Assembly: GCA_000827265.1 (NCBI GenBank)
Contig: KN834789.1
Coordinates: 186,001 to 250,000 of the forward strand
Direction of reading: 5' to 3'
Source of the DNA: Collybiopsis luxurians FD-317 M1
Lineage: Eukaryota > Basidiomycota > Agaricomycetes > Agaricales > Omphalotaceae
Length of the DNA: 64,000 nucleotides
A model generated the notes under the pieces. The model did not search any database. It was not told the DNA's origin and saw only the letters and a program-made list of their open reading frames with translations. The position numbers and the translations under genes are program-made. Of the stretch, positions 1-11,958 are shown in pieces. Position 1 is the first letter of the stretch, and the number at the start of each line of letters is the position of its first letter.

Positions 1-1210
1 TGCAGCTGTGACTCGCCTGATTATGCCTACATCCTCGAACGTTGATCTGCGAGATATCCGTGTCGTCAAAAAAATTGGCGGTACCATCGAAGATACTGAA
101 TTAGTGGAAGGCGTAGTCTTGAATCAAAATGTCGTTACCGCGGCCGGTGGTCCAACGCGAATGGAAAAAGCAAAGATTGCTATTGCCCAATTTCAACTGT
201 CTGCTCCGAAACCCGATGTACGTTTATCATACTTCGTCCAAGTATCCCGAGCTAATTTCTTACAGATGGATAACACGGTCGTCATCAATGACTACCGTCA
301 AATGGATAAAGTGATCAAGGAAGGTAGACAATATCTGCTCAATATGTGCAAAAAAATCAAAAAGGCCAACTGCAATGTCCTTCTTCTCCAAAAATCCATC
401 CTTCGCGATGCCGTCGATGATACTTCGCTCAACTTCTTGAAACGTTTGAATATCCTCGTAGTGAAGGATGTTGAGCGTGACGAAATCGAATTCTTGTCAA
501 AGAGCCTGGGTTGCAAACCTATTGCAGATATCGAGGCTTTCACAGAAGATAAACTTGGTTATGCAGATCTTGTTGAAGAGACCTCGGCGGATGACGTGAA
601 GGTTGTGAAAATCACTGGTATAAAAAACCGAGGGCGGACGGTGAGCATTCTGGCGATGGGAAGTAACAATCTAGTGGTAGAGGAATGTGAACGCAGTCTT
701 CACGATGCGCTCTGTGTTGTTCGTTGCTTGGTGAAGAAACGGTCGGTCTTGTTTCATTTCGATTTCTGGCATTTTCTCATCTCATGACAGTGCTCTTATT
801 GGTGGTGGTGGTGCCCCAGAAATCCATGTCTCCAGGATGCTCTCGCAATATGCGCAATCGCTCAAGGGGATGGAAGCGTACTGTTTCCAAGCATATGCAG
901 ACGCACTGGAAGTCATTCCGACGACTCTTGCAGAGAATGCTGGTCTTAACCCCATCGCGATCGTGACTGAACTGCGAAATCGACACGCCCTCGGCGAAAG
1001 AACAGCAGGTATCAACGTTCGTAAGGTACGCAAACACGTTAGTTAGACAATGAAACGAAGCTAAAATCTCATTCCACAAAGGGTCTGATATCCAACATTC
1101 TGGAGGAAGACGTTGTACAACCTCTCCTCGTCTCTACGAGTGCGGTAGAACTTGCTACAGAGACCGTCTGTCTCTTACTCAAAATCGATGACTATGTGCA
1201 AACTCGATGA
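1..1210 (+). CDS. CCT4: T-complex protein 1 subunit delta (CCT4), 3' part
   Basis: Delta subunit of the cytosolic group II chaperonin TRiC/CCT, the double-ring ATPase that folds actin, tubulin and WD-repeat proteins. The gene enters the window from the left, so about the N-terminal third (the first part of the ATP-binding equatorial domain) is missing. Model exons are 1-741, 791-1025 and 1082-1210, giving 367 residues in phase. Family signatures seen are [19 protein letters not shown] in the apical part, [33 protein letters not shown], the GGGGAPEI motif that spans the first intron junction, and [16 protein letters not shown] near the C-terminus. The C-terminus KIDDYVQTR is where the family normally ends. 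No disruption is seen. Identification as the delta rather than another CCT subunit rests on remembered similarity to human CCT4. Confidence 0.95.
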
Positions 1211-1912
1211 AATATAGTGTACACAATATATACTTACATGGTAAATATAGAGGGTTCACGTATTGACGGATGCAGTCTGTCTTCTTGATGAGATGTGACG
1301 TCGTTTGCTGACCGGAGATGCTCATTCAAGTTGTATACAGCTGTCAGTAAGAATGCGCACTTTGTGATCGTCTATTGCGGATTTAAGATTGATATTGAGC
1401 ATCAAGCCGCTCCGTTATACCTTCAGTCTTTGAAGAAAGTTCCCGGATGAGGCAGAATGAAGCTCGGATCTCTGGGTGCTTCTTAATTATAAGCAGAAGC
1501 CCACAATTGACGATATCTTGAACACATCTCTTGGAATATCAGACGCAATGTTCTTTTTCCCATGGCATCTAAGTTACCGTCTATTCCCTTCATCTATTCC
1601 CTCATCCGTCTGTAATAGACATCCAACATCGTGGAATCATTTCAGCCGTTGATGCGTTGCAGGAGTGCCAAAAGTCCATCCACACGTGTAGACCAAATCA
1701 AAACGCCTTCAATCGGCCAGAGGGACAACATGTTGTTTCCTCGTGTCTTGACGAGTACGTGAATACATACGTAGCATCCAGTGGCGCAGAGCAGACCGTG
1801 TTCCCTTCGTACTCTATTCCTACCCCAACTCATCCTTCATTCCGACCCTACCAAGCCATAACTACATATCCCTTGTCGGAATTATACCTTTGTATCTAAT
1901 CCGAACCTGCTC
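1211..1912. other. Intergenic region, about 700 bases
   Basis: Lies downstream of CCT4 and upstream of the forward orphan gene. It contains short open frames in several phases, but none has a recognisable motif or a splice pattern that I could extend. The right half presumably carries the promoter and 5' UTR of the next gene. I see no RNA gene or repeat. Confidence 0.5.
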
Positions 1913-3678
1913 ATGCAATCACGATATACAAACCTGGAGACTGCCACGGGTAAGTAGTGCCAGCGGCGTTTGTACCCATCGTCAACTAAAGTTCCTCTCC
2001 GTCTTTCCGCACATCGAAAATACTTTTTGCTCTCGTGCTGGAATAGAATCTGGTGTGCTCTACCTCGTGCCCAATGAAAACGGGAAAGGCAAACGCGTTA
2101 TCCGCAAGCCTCATCCGCCTCCGACTTCCATTCCGATGGATGAAAATTTCGATGCTTATACACTCGAAACGCGGGAACCGGTTACGGAAGCGGAGACCGT
2201 CCAGGGTAGACCGACATCGTGGGCGCCGACATCACCTCCCCTGGATGAGGATTTTGACGCGTGGACGTACACTAATACTGCCGGTCCCGTCACCGGAACT
2301 GGAACCCTATATGAAGAAGAATATCATGCAGACTCTGAAGATGCTGAAGACGAGAGAGACGGGGAACTAGTGGCCGGAGACGAAAGATCCGAGTCTCGGC
2401 GTCGCAGAAATCGTCCTTTGAGACGACGCAAGAGACTGGGAAGGAGCGGTCCATTAACTGTCTCTGCTTCCAGAGACAGTGACAATGAGGGTCCTCCTAA
2501 TGGATATGAGGCAACCACGGCGCGTCATCATAACGGAGTACGCGCACAATACGACGACGGTGCAGGCCCTTCCCATCATTATCCCCCTGCAGAAAATCAC
2601 AGACCGCCCCAAGAAGCCACCGAACGAAGTCTTTCAATGATACCGAGCTCCTCGAAGATCGTGGCCAATGGGCATCCTGATACGGGGCAGGGCCATTATA
2701 AATCACAAGCAAGGTCAATAATGATAAGTGGGAATGGAAAACATAAAAGCGGAACGAGGAATCGTAAACGGAATGATCATACGCGTCAAACCGTCAGCCG
2801 AAGAGGCCCTGTTGCCCATGATTTCGAAGTTGTCAATAGTCGCGTTTTAGAGGAGGGTCCGGAGCGAACAGTAACCATTTCAACCTGGAGGGAGAGGGTG
2901 GCGAACGAAGCTAGGAGGAGTGAGGTCGAAATGAGCGTATATTATTTAAATGCGGATGACTACGTTATGGATCCAGAGCCAGAACATGAGCGAGAACCAT
3001 TCAGAGCATCCTTGAATTCCTTGACCAGGCCTAAAAAAGAAAAAGGAAAACAGGATCTTTTACGTGACGGATGGACCAGAAGCAAGGTGAGCACCTGAAC
3101 TAACTATGTCCACAGACTGACCGACCATTTTCAAGCCCGAATACTACAGAAGTAGTTCACCACTGCGAGTGTACACTCCATGGCCATCAGGAACCAAGGA
3201 GCCTACGGCAGAGTCGTCAAGCTCATCGAAATCGACAGTCAAAAAACGAGACTCTACACGCCACTCTTATTCAGAATGGCGGCGTCGTGACTACGTGGAA
3301 CCCCGGACGTCTACACCGATTCAACACCAAAGAGAACCCAACGCAATTCATTCGGTACATACTGCAGCACAGTCTCTCGGTAATGACGAGGCCGGAGCCA
3401 ATGGCTCAGGCCACGAGCACTCTGATTCGTCGATCAGCAGTATGCATGTAGCATCGACACCCGCGCTGGAAGCCTTGCTCTCATCATGCGAGCCGTCGCT
3501 GCTCTATCTTGCACCAATCCTAGTGGAGCTGGGAATCAGAACCAAGGAGCATATGAAAGCAGTGGGAAAGCTGAGGGAGGAAACAAGAAACAGGGAAGTG
3601 CGAGAGGAAGCACTGAAGAGAGGAATGACAATTATGGAGTGGGCGATACTGTTGGACAAGCTACAGCAGAATGGGTGA
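1913..3678 (+). CDS. Disordered basic orphan protein with conserved agaricomycete C-terminal segment
   Basis: Function unknown. Three exons (1913-1949, 2047-3086, 3136-3678) join in phase to 539 residues. The 37-base first exon is inferred because its ATG gives MQSRYTNLETAT and a GTAAGT donor whose phase matches the acceptor at 2046, restoring ESGVLYLVP. Residues about 30-90 hold a degenerate duplication of the pattern D-E-x-F-D-A-x-T. An Arg-rich stretch (RRRRNRPLRRRKR, around residue 130) looks like a nuclear localisation signal. Most of the protein is polar and low-complexity. The last 65 residues (LLSSCEPSLLYLAPILVELG onward) look folded and helical, and resemble a C-terminal segment I associate with agaricomycete-only proteins. 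Chromatin or RNA association is only a guess from the basic composition. Confidence 0.75.
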
Positions 3679-4278
3679 CTGCGGATATGATCATCAAACT
3701 CGCTTCATTTGTTGCACTCGGACAAGCCACCAGAACGTTACTAAAAACCTACACTGGTTGTGTCACTGAGACGGGACAGCGCTCAATTTGGGGTAGAACC
3801 AGTGATGCCTATGTAGTGTTGATTTACAGAAGCAATCACATAAACCGAACCATGAATCATTTTTTATGAAGTTAGGCTCAAGTTTAAACTGAGGCCAGTA
3901 ACAATTAAATCAAGGCAGATTCTTACCTTCATTTTTTTCGGAGGACATGAAGGTCCAGGAAGAGTAGCGGAGCACCCAGTTTAGGGTTACTTCACCAAAT
4001 AGGGTTACTACTCCTCGAGAGCCAAGTTATGTATAGTATCTCGCCAGTAACAAGCTCTCGCCGACTTTCTCTGCATGGAACAGGGCAAGACGAGACGCGA
4101 TGTATATTAAACTAGGATTGCTGATACCTACATAGTACACATGTATTTCAACGCGTTTGGAAATGACTTCATACTCGATAAGTATTTAGAATTTAGTGAA
4201 ATAGTCTAGAGTACGTTAAAATATCACAAGTACGAGGATAGCAATGAAGAACAAGAATTAAAAGCTAGTGAAGAGCGT
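3679..4278. other. Convergent intergenic region, about 600 bases
   Basis: Lies between the 3' ends of the forward orphan gene and the reverse mitochondrial carrier, so it should hold the two 3' UTRs. It is AT-rich with short A and T runs. I found no open frame with coding character, no RNA gene and no repeat. Confidence 0.5.
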
Positions 4279-5710
4279 TCAGTGATCTTCATCTTTAGCT
4301 CTTGGTAAGTTGTCGATGTAGTTGGCAACAGTGTCGAAAAAAGTCCAGAGGAGGCCGTGCGTAGTGATGCTCCGTATTGCGCTCACACCCAGGCCACGAT
4401 AAATACGAGTAACCCCTGCGAGTAGAGGTTTTGGATTGTTCGGGTCCGGACCTTAAACATAGTGAGCGAAAGGATGGAGAATAAACTCTAGGGACGAGCT
4501 ACCTCGGATGAGGCGATAAAAAGTCTCAAAGGGACCTCTGTACTTTTCTCCAGCGAGAGCTCGTTGCTGAACTTTGGTTTTGACCCTAAAAACGCGGCAT
4601 GAACGTGATGGTCCAAAATAGATAGCTAGATATCATTACACGTCGAGTGGATATATAAGAGCCCACGAAGTTACCTATCAGACGAGGTTCAGTCAATGAA
4701 GTGACAATAGAAGAGATACGCACTCCAGCAAATGATCCACAAACGAAAGGCACGAAGGAAGCGTGAATGGGTAACCATGAAGGGATAGGCCCCTGTTCCC
4801 CTGATCGTTGTCGACCTAACAAATAACGCATTCCATCGTACTCAAGAAAATAAAGCATAGTCCCGGTCGTGTCTCGTGCTAAGATTTGATGTTTGAGTCA
4901 AATGTACCGACTGGAAAAAAAGACAGTAGATAAGCACGCACTCAAATGCAGTCTAAATCCAGTGTATAGACCCCCAAGACCACTTGTTCTGAATATGTCC
5001 CTCACAGCTTCCAGCGTTCCCGGAGCTTTGGCAAGATGTATACCTTTGCTGCTCGCAATGGAGAATTCTAGTTGACGTCTCACTTTGACCAGTTCAAAAG
5101 CTACTCTCCCAACATCAGCTTCCATGCAGGGAGAAAGGACCGAAAAACCTCGTACGAGCACTTCCAACCGAAATGAGCGCGCCAGATAGAGCCCCCGAAA
5201 TGCCACCAATAACGGAGACATCTATGATACTGTCTCGGGTCAACCATTGGCGCTTTTGAAAATATTCTTTTGTACTCGTATAGATTGTGAAGCTCGCAGC
5301 ACCTACCCGCAGACGATATAAGCAGAAGGTACAAGACAACACGAGACAAGCTACGCACGAACGAATGAGATCGTCAATAAGGGTATCCATAAACCTCGAT
5401 AGAAGCCAGCGACGCCTTCTTCTTTATACACAGTCATGGCCAGTCGTGGAATTGTTATTGGCGTCTTGGTGGTTTGGAGCCTTGATTTGAGCGAGTCCAG
5501 CTGAAATTACAGTTATTAACCGAAATAATACGCAGAAATTTGGCATGCTCACTGGATAGCCCGCGAATGTAGATATCCCGCTGGCCGAAAGGGCACTCAC
5601 AACGGCCTTGTTTCCTTTAATACATTCGTCGGTCAGGTATAAAATTATGAGAAGAAGATAACATACGCCCAAGGAAATCATTGAACGCCGTCGAGTACAC
5701 ATCAGACGTT
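4279..5710 (-). CDS. Mitochondrial carrier (SLC25) family protein
   Basis: Member of the six-helix solute carriers of the mitochondrial inner membrane; substrate not assignable. Reading in reverse, exons 5667-5710, 5553-5614, 5359-5500, 5156-5302, 4942-5103, 4724-4878, 4640-4674, 4503-4585 and 4279-4451 all join in phase to about 334 residues. Three repeats are visible. The first carries GYPLDSLKSRLQ followed by GFYRGLW. The second has the degenerate AFELVKVRRQ instead of PxD, followed by GLYTGF. The third has IYPLDVVKTKVQ followed by RIYRGLG. The exon at 4640-4674 is only 35 bases. The first coding exon with the initiator ATG was not located: the acceptor at 5711-5712 needs an upstream exon ending in phase 2, possibly starting near 5923. 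The protein ends RAKDEDH. The degenerate second signature places it in the group with irregular motifs. Confidence 0.88.
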
Positions 5711-6039
5711 CTGAAGATTGAAAATCGCGTTCAGGTGTCAGTAGCAAAAAGGAGAAAAAATTCAGAGCTTTCCTTTTTCCATCCATGCGTTCTTGGCTGG
5801 GCTGGCCCTTAGTCCAGTTTCATTCCCTTGCGTGTAATGCACGACCAGTTCAGATCGACAGTTGTATCAGTAAACACTGTAATCGAGTGTACAACAGAGA
5901 AGAAAAGACTTGATCTCCGCCATTTCTCGGCAATTCAACGGCGTGCCTTTCGTCATTTGACTGCGTCTCAATTTGCACACTTGCCCACGAAATATGTACA
6001 TATTCAGTGACACAATACTAGGCTAGCTAAAAGTAATAT
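5711..6039. other. Region upstream of the carrier gene
   Basis: Must contain the promoter and the unlocated first exon of the reverse carrier gene, plus the 3' UTR of the reverse gene to the right. A reverse-strand ATG at 5921-5923 followed by GCGGAGATC is a candidate start, but its donor would be weak (GTCTTT). Confidence 0.3.
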
Positions 6040-9012
6040 TCAGAAACCCCCCATCCGTTTTTTCGGTGCAGATTTTTTCTTTGCAGCCGCAGCTGGTCGA
6101 CCTCCAAATGGACCAGGAAGTACTTGCGTACTAGTCATCAGGCCCTGAGATTCGACCTCTTCAGGCTGCATCATCTGACTTTCAACGCCTAAAACATGAG
6201 GAGGAAGAAGTGCAGGCTGGGTTGTAGAAAACGCCGCTATCAAAGGAGGTAATTGAGTGGGCTGAGGCAATGAACTAGGAGGGGGAGGAGTTGCTTCAGA
6301 TGGCAGACGTTCCCCCCTTCTCCCTCGCTGCGGCCTATTTTCCGTCTTCAATTCTGCACTAACTCCGTAAGGGTCTTTGAAAACATATTTTTCCGGATCA
6401 CTTCCAAAAGCCCAATCGTTTAGAAGTGATTGAACGCCGAATGGGAAAGCAACATCCTCTTCGCCTTCTTTCAGGTAATAATTACGCCTCGGTGTCGGTT
6501 GTAGATAGTGAAAGTGAACGGGAAAACCCGAGACTTCCTTATCATCACCCTCTGGAAGTTGTGAGGCTGGAGAGAAGGGTACTGGCGAAAAGATATCTTT
6601 AGACAGTGCCAAATCAAGGGCGAGCTGTTCTTGATCCTTTTCCTGCCTTCTCAAGGCTTGTACGGGGATATTAGAATTCGGGGCAAGAGCGAAGCTGCGA
6701 AGACGTTCTGTAACCGTCCGTACATCTCCCACAGTACTATTATCAAAGTGGCCAAGTATGGGAGCAATGTTCAAGTGCCATGATGCACCCTTTTCGAGAT
6801 CTTCAATGGGTAGGTGGCCCTGCGACAGGATTCGATATCCTCGAGCAGAATTAAAAATTGACTGAGAGAGAAAGTCGGCACGAGATGGATGTTTAGGTTC
6901 TTCACCCGCTCGGAATAAGATATCGTATCTAGATCCGTAACTTTAGTCTACATATCGAGTAAAATTCAAGAAAGAACTTGCGTTGTTAAAACCTGCTCGA
7001 TGGGAGTATCTAATCTTTGCCAAAAGGAAGGCAAGTCCCCAAGCAGATCGTACACCGCTTCTGCATTAGCTTCTTCCTGAGCGTTGATGTCGCCGATTCT
7101 GGGAAAAATTCCTAAAATGTGGTTTGAGCAAATGTTCTTTCATAAATCGCGGCTTCTTACGTTCATACGCAGGTCTGAGATTCGTCTCACTAAATTCTCG
7201 AGCTTCCAGGAGCCCCGTCTCTCGCCGGTTTTCTTGGAAATCTGGTCTCACAGGTAGTGTTCGCACACCATCCGTTATGTTAGGGCTATCACGCTGCGCT
7301 AACTGGATGCAGGAAATTCGGCCTCGCTCGGAGATCCTAAACATAGTGAAATTATCCCCTGAATTCACGAAGGCATCCCCAGAAGATTGAGTCTCTGGTA
7401 CATCGAATGAGAAGGAATAAGGCATATCGCCCATGTGCAGGAGGTGGTCCGCCGAACGGGATACATCGTACACGGTGACAAGCTTATTCTTTCGACTGGT
7501 AACCAAAGAATGCCGATCTGCTGAACATATTATTCAAGAAAGAAGCAGAAGATGCAAGAGATACTTACAGTCGTGCAATTCGAGCGTATGAACGGCCAAG
7601 GTACGATCGTAATTACGTCGATGTTTAATTCCAAATAGTGCTTTGCCCGGAAACCTGCGATCCAACCACAAAACTCGTTCAGTAGTCGCAAGCTGAATCA
7701 AGTAGTCCTCGCGTGAGTCTTCAATGAAAGTCAGTTGCTCATCGGTTGTAATATTTAAAAGATTTAGTGCGAGATCGGAGGTCTAAATAATGTGAGCATT
7801 ATGTATTTGAAATAACAGGATAATGACCAACTCTGAAATCCAGTTCTTGGACGATTTTACTCGAAGTGAGCAAACAGCCGTCTTCACTTGCTCCAGCGAG
7901 AGCTAGCTGCCAGAATTGATCTCCGCTGTCGGGGTTCTTGATACCGGTGAAGGCGAGCCTCCTGAAAATAGTAAACTATAAGATAGAATCTTCAAAATGC
8001 ACATGGGTGTGACAGACTTGAAACTATTCTCCAGGTTGCATTTATAGACGGCTCCTTCATTGTTCACGAATAGCACATCACTTTGTCGCGAGTGAAATTT
8101 GATATCGACCGGTATTCTGTGGCCAAGATCATCCCGTAAGACGGTAGCGGATTCTGATATCTTCAGGTGTGGATCATCTGAAGTTGCACATACACGAAGG
8201 ATGGCAGTAGAACCAAATGTCCGCGCAGCCAAAAAGGTACCGAGACTGATGGATTGTGAAGACACCAGCTGCAATATGGGCGTGGCAAACGACTTGACTG
8301 GTTTGACGGAGGGCTCAAAAATCAGTCTTTGTTCGAGACTAGCGAAAGGAGAAATATCTGTGTAAAAAAAAAAAACTCAGCGCTGATAAGATAATAGCAG
8401 TTTAAAAAATCGTACTCAGATCACAGCCAGTTTCGCCCATCGGAAATACCAAAAAAATAGGCGTGCTATGAGCATCTGGAATGTGTAAAAGCTCTAACGT
8501 ATTTCCGGAGAAGGGGTCGTATTGCTCTAAAGCACGAGTAACTTGAGCATCGGCAGATAGCTCTTGCCTGACCAGCTCCGCAGCGATATCAATATCAGGA
8601 AAATGGGTTCGTAAAAAATTAGCCTGTAGGAAAGGTGTTAGAAAACATTGCAGGGATCAGGTATCTAAACATCGTACGCCTTGTTCAACACGCTGTACCA
8701 TACTGGTTGAAGGAATATCCAGTTTGGGAGGGCGGGTTGGTTTGAATACCTCGACAGGTGATCCAGCACTCAGCCTTTGACCTATTTCCATAGTCAGATA
8801 AAGTTTTTAACATGATCAGACTGCATACCTCCGGATAGATGAAAGGGCGAAGTCCATTGAAAATGAGATTTGTTCTCGACCAATGTAACAGCTTCGATTC
8901 GGCCGGGCTCTAAGTAATCAATGCCAGAAGGCGGGATCTTGGATTTTCCCTTTCTGTTCTTTTTGATTTGGGCTTTGCCTTGGGATTGAATATCTTGAGG
9001 CCAGAATTCCAT
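6040..9012 (-). CDS. RNA polymerase I-specific initiation factor, RRN6/TAF1C-like
   Basis: Probable core-factor (SL1/TIF-IB) subunit that recruits RNA polymerase I to the rDNA promoter in the nucleolus. The start is chosen at the first in-frame ATG (MEFWPQDIQ), about 110 bases from the divergent uL3m gene. The product has an N-terminal beta-propeller-like region (blocks such as [17 protein letters not shown] and [19 protein letters not shown]), then [16 protein letters not shown], a helical middle, and a Pro-rich, basic C-terminus ending APKKRMGGF. The propeller block order, the TSRKN...VYDVS element and the basic Gly-Gly-Phe terminus match what I recall of fungal RRN6. The gene is split by at least six short introns. 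One intron carries an 11-A run near 8360. Assignment is by recalled similarity rather than a diagnostic active site, so another WD40-type protein cannot be fully excluded. Confidence 0.7.
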
Positions 9013-9122
9013 TCCATTGGACGTCAAAGTTGAGAGTTAAGGGCAGTTGCGGCCCGCCCAAGCCCAGCCAGCTAATTTTTGCAGGGCGCTTAAATTCCTT
9101 CATCCTTTTCAGTGTCTGGACG
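9013..9122. promoter_or_regulatory. Short divergent promoter between RRN6-like and uL3m genes
   Basis: Only about 110 bases separate the two start codons, so both promoters and both 5' UTRs must overlap here or extend into the coding regions. No TATA box is evident. Confidence 0.5.
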
Positions 9123-10300
9123 ATGCTCAGGCTATGGACACTCAGACAAAGTCCGGCCCAGAGTCTACTCTTAAAATGCATTCATAGCTCTTCCAGCTCC
9201 AAGGCTTCCCCCGCAGCAGCAGCTTCTACATCTTCCGACACAGCTCAAACTTTACCACCTTCAAAATGGACTCCCGAATCAATTCGAACAGGTCTTATTG
9301 CGCGTAAGAGAGGGATGACCGCTTTGTGGAATGACCAGGGCGTACGTGTGCCAGTCACTGTTCTTCAGGTGTGTCTTCATTCTGCTCTGAATGCGGGAGC
9401 TAGAGAATAACTCGGCCTCAGTTAGACAATTGTCAAGTCACCGCAAATATTGTCACCACTCGTCAAGACAGGTCAGAATATCACGCCGTTCAAGTCGCTG
9501 CCACAGATAAGCCGGTGAAGACGACAACAAGGCAAATGCTCGGTCACTTTAGAAAAGCCAAAGTAAACCCCAAGCGCGTTGTGAAAGAGTTCCAAGTCAC
9601 TCCAGACGCTCACATTCCAGTTGGTACGTGTCTTATCATTCTCTCGAAATGTTTTTTTGCCTAATTGTAATACAGGGACCACCTTTTCAGCGATACACTT
9701 TGTGCCAGGGCAATATGTTGATGTCATTGCCAAATCGTACGTGTTCCGGGACGCAAGTCTTCATCTCTATACTAAATTAGTCTCCAAGTATTGGCAAGGG
9801 TTTCCAGGGAGGAATGAAACGATGGGGCTTCAAAGGTCTAAGGGCTAGCCATGGAGTCTCCATATCACATCGTAAAATTGGTTCGACCGGTGCACATCAA
9901 GTGTGTTCCCTTCCTGTCTATTTATTAAGATGTCCTTTACACAAACTTCTTTTAGGACCCTGGAAGAGTCTGGCCTGGCAAAAAGATGCCTGCGCGTATG
10001 GGAGGCCAACGCATAACGACTCAGAATCTGGCGGTTTTGCGAGTCGACTCCGCCCTCAATCTAATATACCTGCGCGGAGCGATTCCAGGTGTCGATGATG
10101 CACAAGTCATGGTTCGCGACGCCAAAAAGCTTGTTGCCGTTGGCCGGCATAATCAAGTGAAAGGGCTGTACGAAAAGGTTTTACCCAAAGGAGTCGATGA
10201 TCTACCTTTCCCTGCTGGAACAGCAGAGATGGCCAAGAGCTTGCCGACTATTATCGAGGCCCCTGCGTATAGAAGAAGCCCGTTTGTACCTCAGGAATAA
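9123..10300 (+). CDS. Mitochondrial ribosomal protein uL3m (MRPL3/MRPL9)
   Basis: Large-subunit protein of the mitochondrial ribosome, acting near the peptidyl-transferase centre. The start at 9123 gives [14 protein letters not shown] with Arg, Ser and Leu but no acidic residues, a typical mitochondrial targeting peptide. The mature part begins near [15 protein letters not shown], the characteristic L3 entry motif. Exons then carry [88 protein letters not shown] and [12 protein letters not shown], which are the conserved L3 rRNA-binding blocks in order. Three or four introns of about 50-90 bases interrupt it. The protein ends [10 protein letters not shown]. It is divergently transcribed from the RRN6-like gene. 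All conserved blocks are present. Confidence 0.93.
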
Positions 10301-11958
10301 ACCACTTTCTTACATCCAAATCATGAAAATCGACCAGAAAGGCTCGATCGCGATGAATCACAAACTACCTTGCGGTATGTAATAAAGACGCTGCAACTCC
10401 CTTAAAGCAAAAGTAGGTATAATAGCATAGGCTCAAAACCTAGAAAAAATGGTGATATCAGTGGCGGTTCAATAGCAATCCAGAAAGAAAGCACACCTTG
10501 GAGACGTTCGACGTACGTTTAGATTCCACCAATTTCCCCGCTATGAGATAATGATAGTTGGGTACACTGAGCGGTGGAAAGTTTGGCAAGGTTTCTACTA
10601 AGCATCTCCCAGTCATGTACATCCCCTTCCTCACCTCCTTCCATCTTTGACATCGATGATACCTGACGGATCAGCTTCTTCGAGGCTTTGACCCCTTTGA
10701 CCGACAGCGACGTGACCTCTTTGGTTATTTTCAGCGAAACGGTCATCGGGGGAGGTATTATTTGTGCTTCAATTTTCGAGGTTATACTGGTAGACGAGAG
10801 AGATTCGTATAAATTCGGCACCATATCAAAGCAATGAAGGTTGGATTGGTAGAGTAGATAGTAGGCGACATTGTTTGCGATATCAGATCAAGAAGTAGGT
10901 TGATGCTCCTCGGAGCGTATAAGGGCTTTTAAAGAGGCAGGTCTGTCTAAGACCTTGTATGATGCATGATGCTCTGCAAGGGGTTGAATCAGGATTAGGA
11001 TTGTCGATCTCCTCGAGACTGATCCTACTAGTCGACTGAATGAGAGATTATTGAAACGTAAACATTCATTTCCTGCCAGAATTCAAAGTGGAAGAAGCTC
11101 ATTTTCTACAACGCCAACCTACTTGAAAAATAACACCCAATGGAAAGTTGGAGAGCTGGACTCGAACGGAAGGGAGGAGACCTCCAAGTTGGAGACGCGT
11201 CTTTGAGCCCCCAGACCGACTAGCCCATGATCGCATGGGTAGTCTAGACCCCGATGTAGATAGCAATTGATGCAGAGGTGGACTCTTCGAACGTACGTGC
11301 TTCTTGATATGTCTTCATATGCTTTGCGAATCTTGTTCCTGAATTTCAACGCCATTTACAGCTTACCTGCTATTCATCGAATTTTCTCGTCCGCCTTTTG
11401 AAAAACTTGTTCAACACGTCCTAATGTGTTCATACGTCTATGTACCTACCGACCCACCAGATACCGATAATCTGAACAGGCGGAGAGAGCCCCGCAGCGG
11501 CCTATACATACATTAGGACGCCGAGCAATCGCGACGGCTCCCAATAACCACCGAATATATGCACATTGCAAGGTCACGATCATATGTGTCATACATATGT
11601 GTTAAGCATCTATATTACTTGTGTCCATGGCCGAGTTTAAGCAGTAAGTAACTGGCGATCGCGGACGATGCTTCAGTGAGGTTCCTTGCGACTCACGGCC
11701 TTTTGCTACTATTTTTTGCTTATCTGCGGCGCAAAGATGTTCCTTATCCATAACTAAAGACTTCGGCCAAAATAATCTGGACGCCTCTGCCCTCGTTATT
11801 GAGTTCTCGTTGTGTTCAATTTTTTGGTAAACAACTGCGAGTTAGATCCAAGAATCAACCCACGTAAAGTGACTGGTGTAACTGTACGTGATCTCTCCGC
11901 ACCTGTCCGAACCACGCAATAAAAGGTAGCTTGTCTCTAAAGCTTTGTTCTGAAGACA
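10301..11958. other. Long gene-poor region, about 1.65 kb
   Basis: Lies between uL3m and the FAD oxidoreductase. It contains only two small reverse frames of doubtful status: one starting at 10824 and one at 11355. The stretch 11130-11230 (reverse) looks superficially tRNA-like but fails stem pairing. A TATA-like AATAAAAGG sits at about 11919, some 40 bases before the next gene's ATG. Nothing else can be supported. Confidence 0.5.
10519..10824 (-). CDS. Small hypothetical protein, doubtful
   Basis: A 101-residue uninterrupted reading frame from a true ATG (MVPNLYESLSS) to a stop at 10519. The composition is Ser/Lys-rich with a run of alternating hydrophobic and polar residues (PPPMTVSLKITKEVTSLSVK), which could be a short beta segment. 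There is no signal peptide, membrane helix or recognisable domain. It sits alone in a gene-poor stretch. It could be a small lineage-specific gene or a chance frame; I lean only slightly towards reporting it. Confidence 0.25.
   Translation of the reverse strand: MVPNLYESLSSTSITSKIEAQIIPPPMTVSLKITKEVTSLSVKGVKASKKLIRQVSSMSKMEGGEEGDVHDWEMLSRNLAKLSTAQCTQLSLSHSGEIGGI

Noticed and set aside
1657..1899. 80-codon forward frame before the first orphan gene
   Set aside because: No coding features, and it cannot be spliced in phase to the downstream gene. The short exon at 1913-1949 fits better.
11130..11230. Reverse-strand tRNA-like sequence with a B-box-like GTTCGAGTCC and a following T run
   Set aside because: The T-stem does not pair, no acceptor stem can be formed and no sensible anticodon arm is found. 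At best it is a decayed tRNA.
11119..11355. 78-codon reverse frame with an ATG
   Set aside because: It covers the tRNA-like stretch, has no domain or splice continuation and lies in a gene-poor region.
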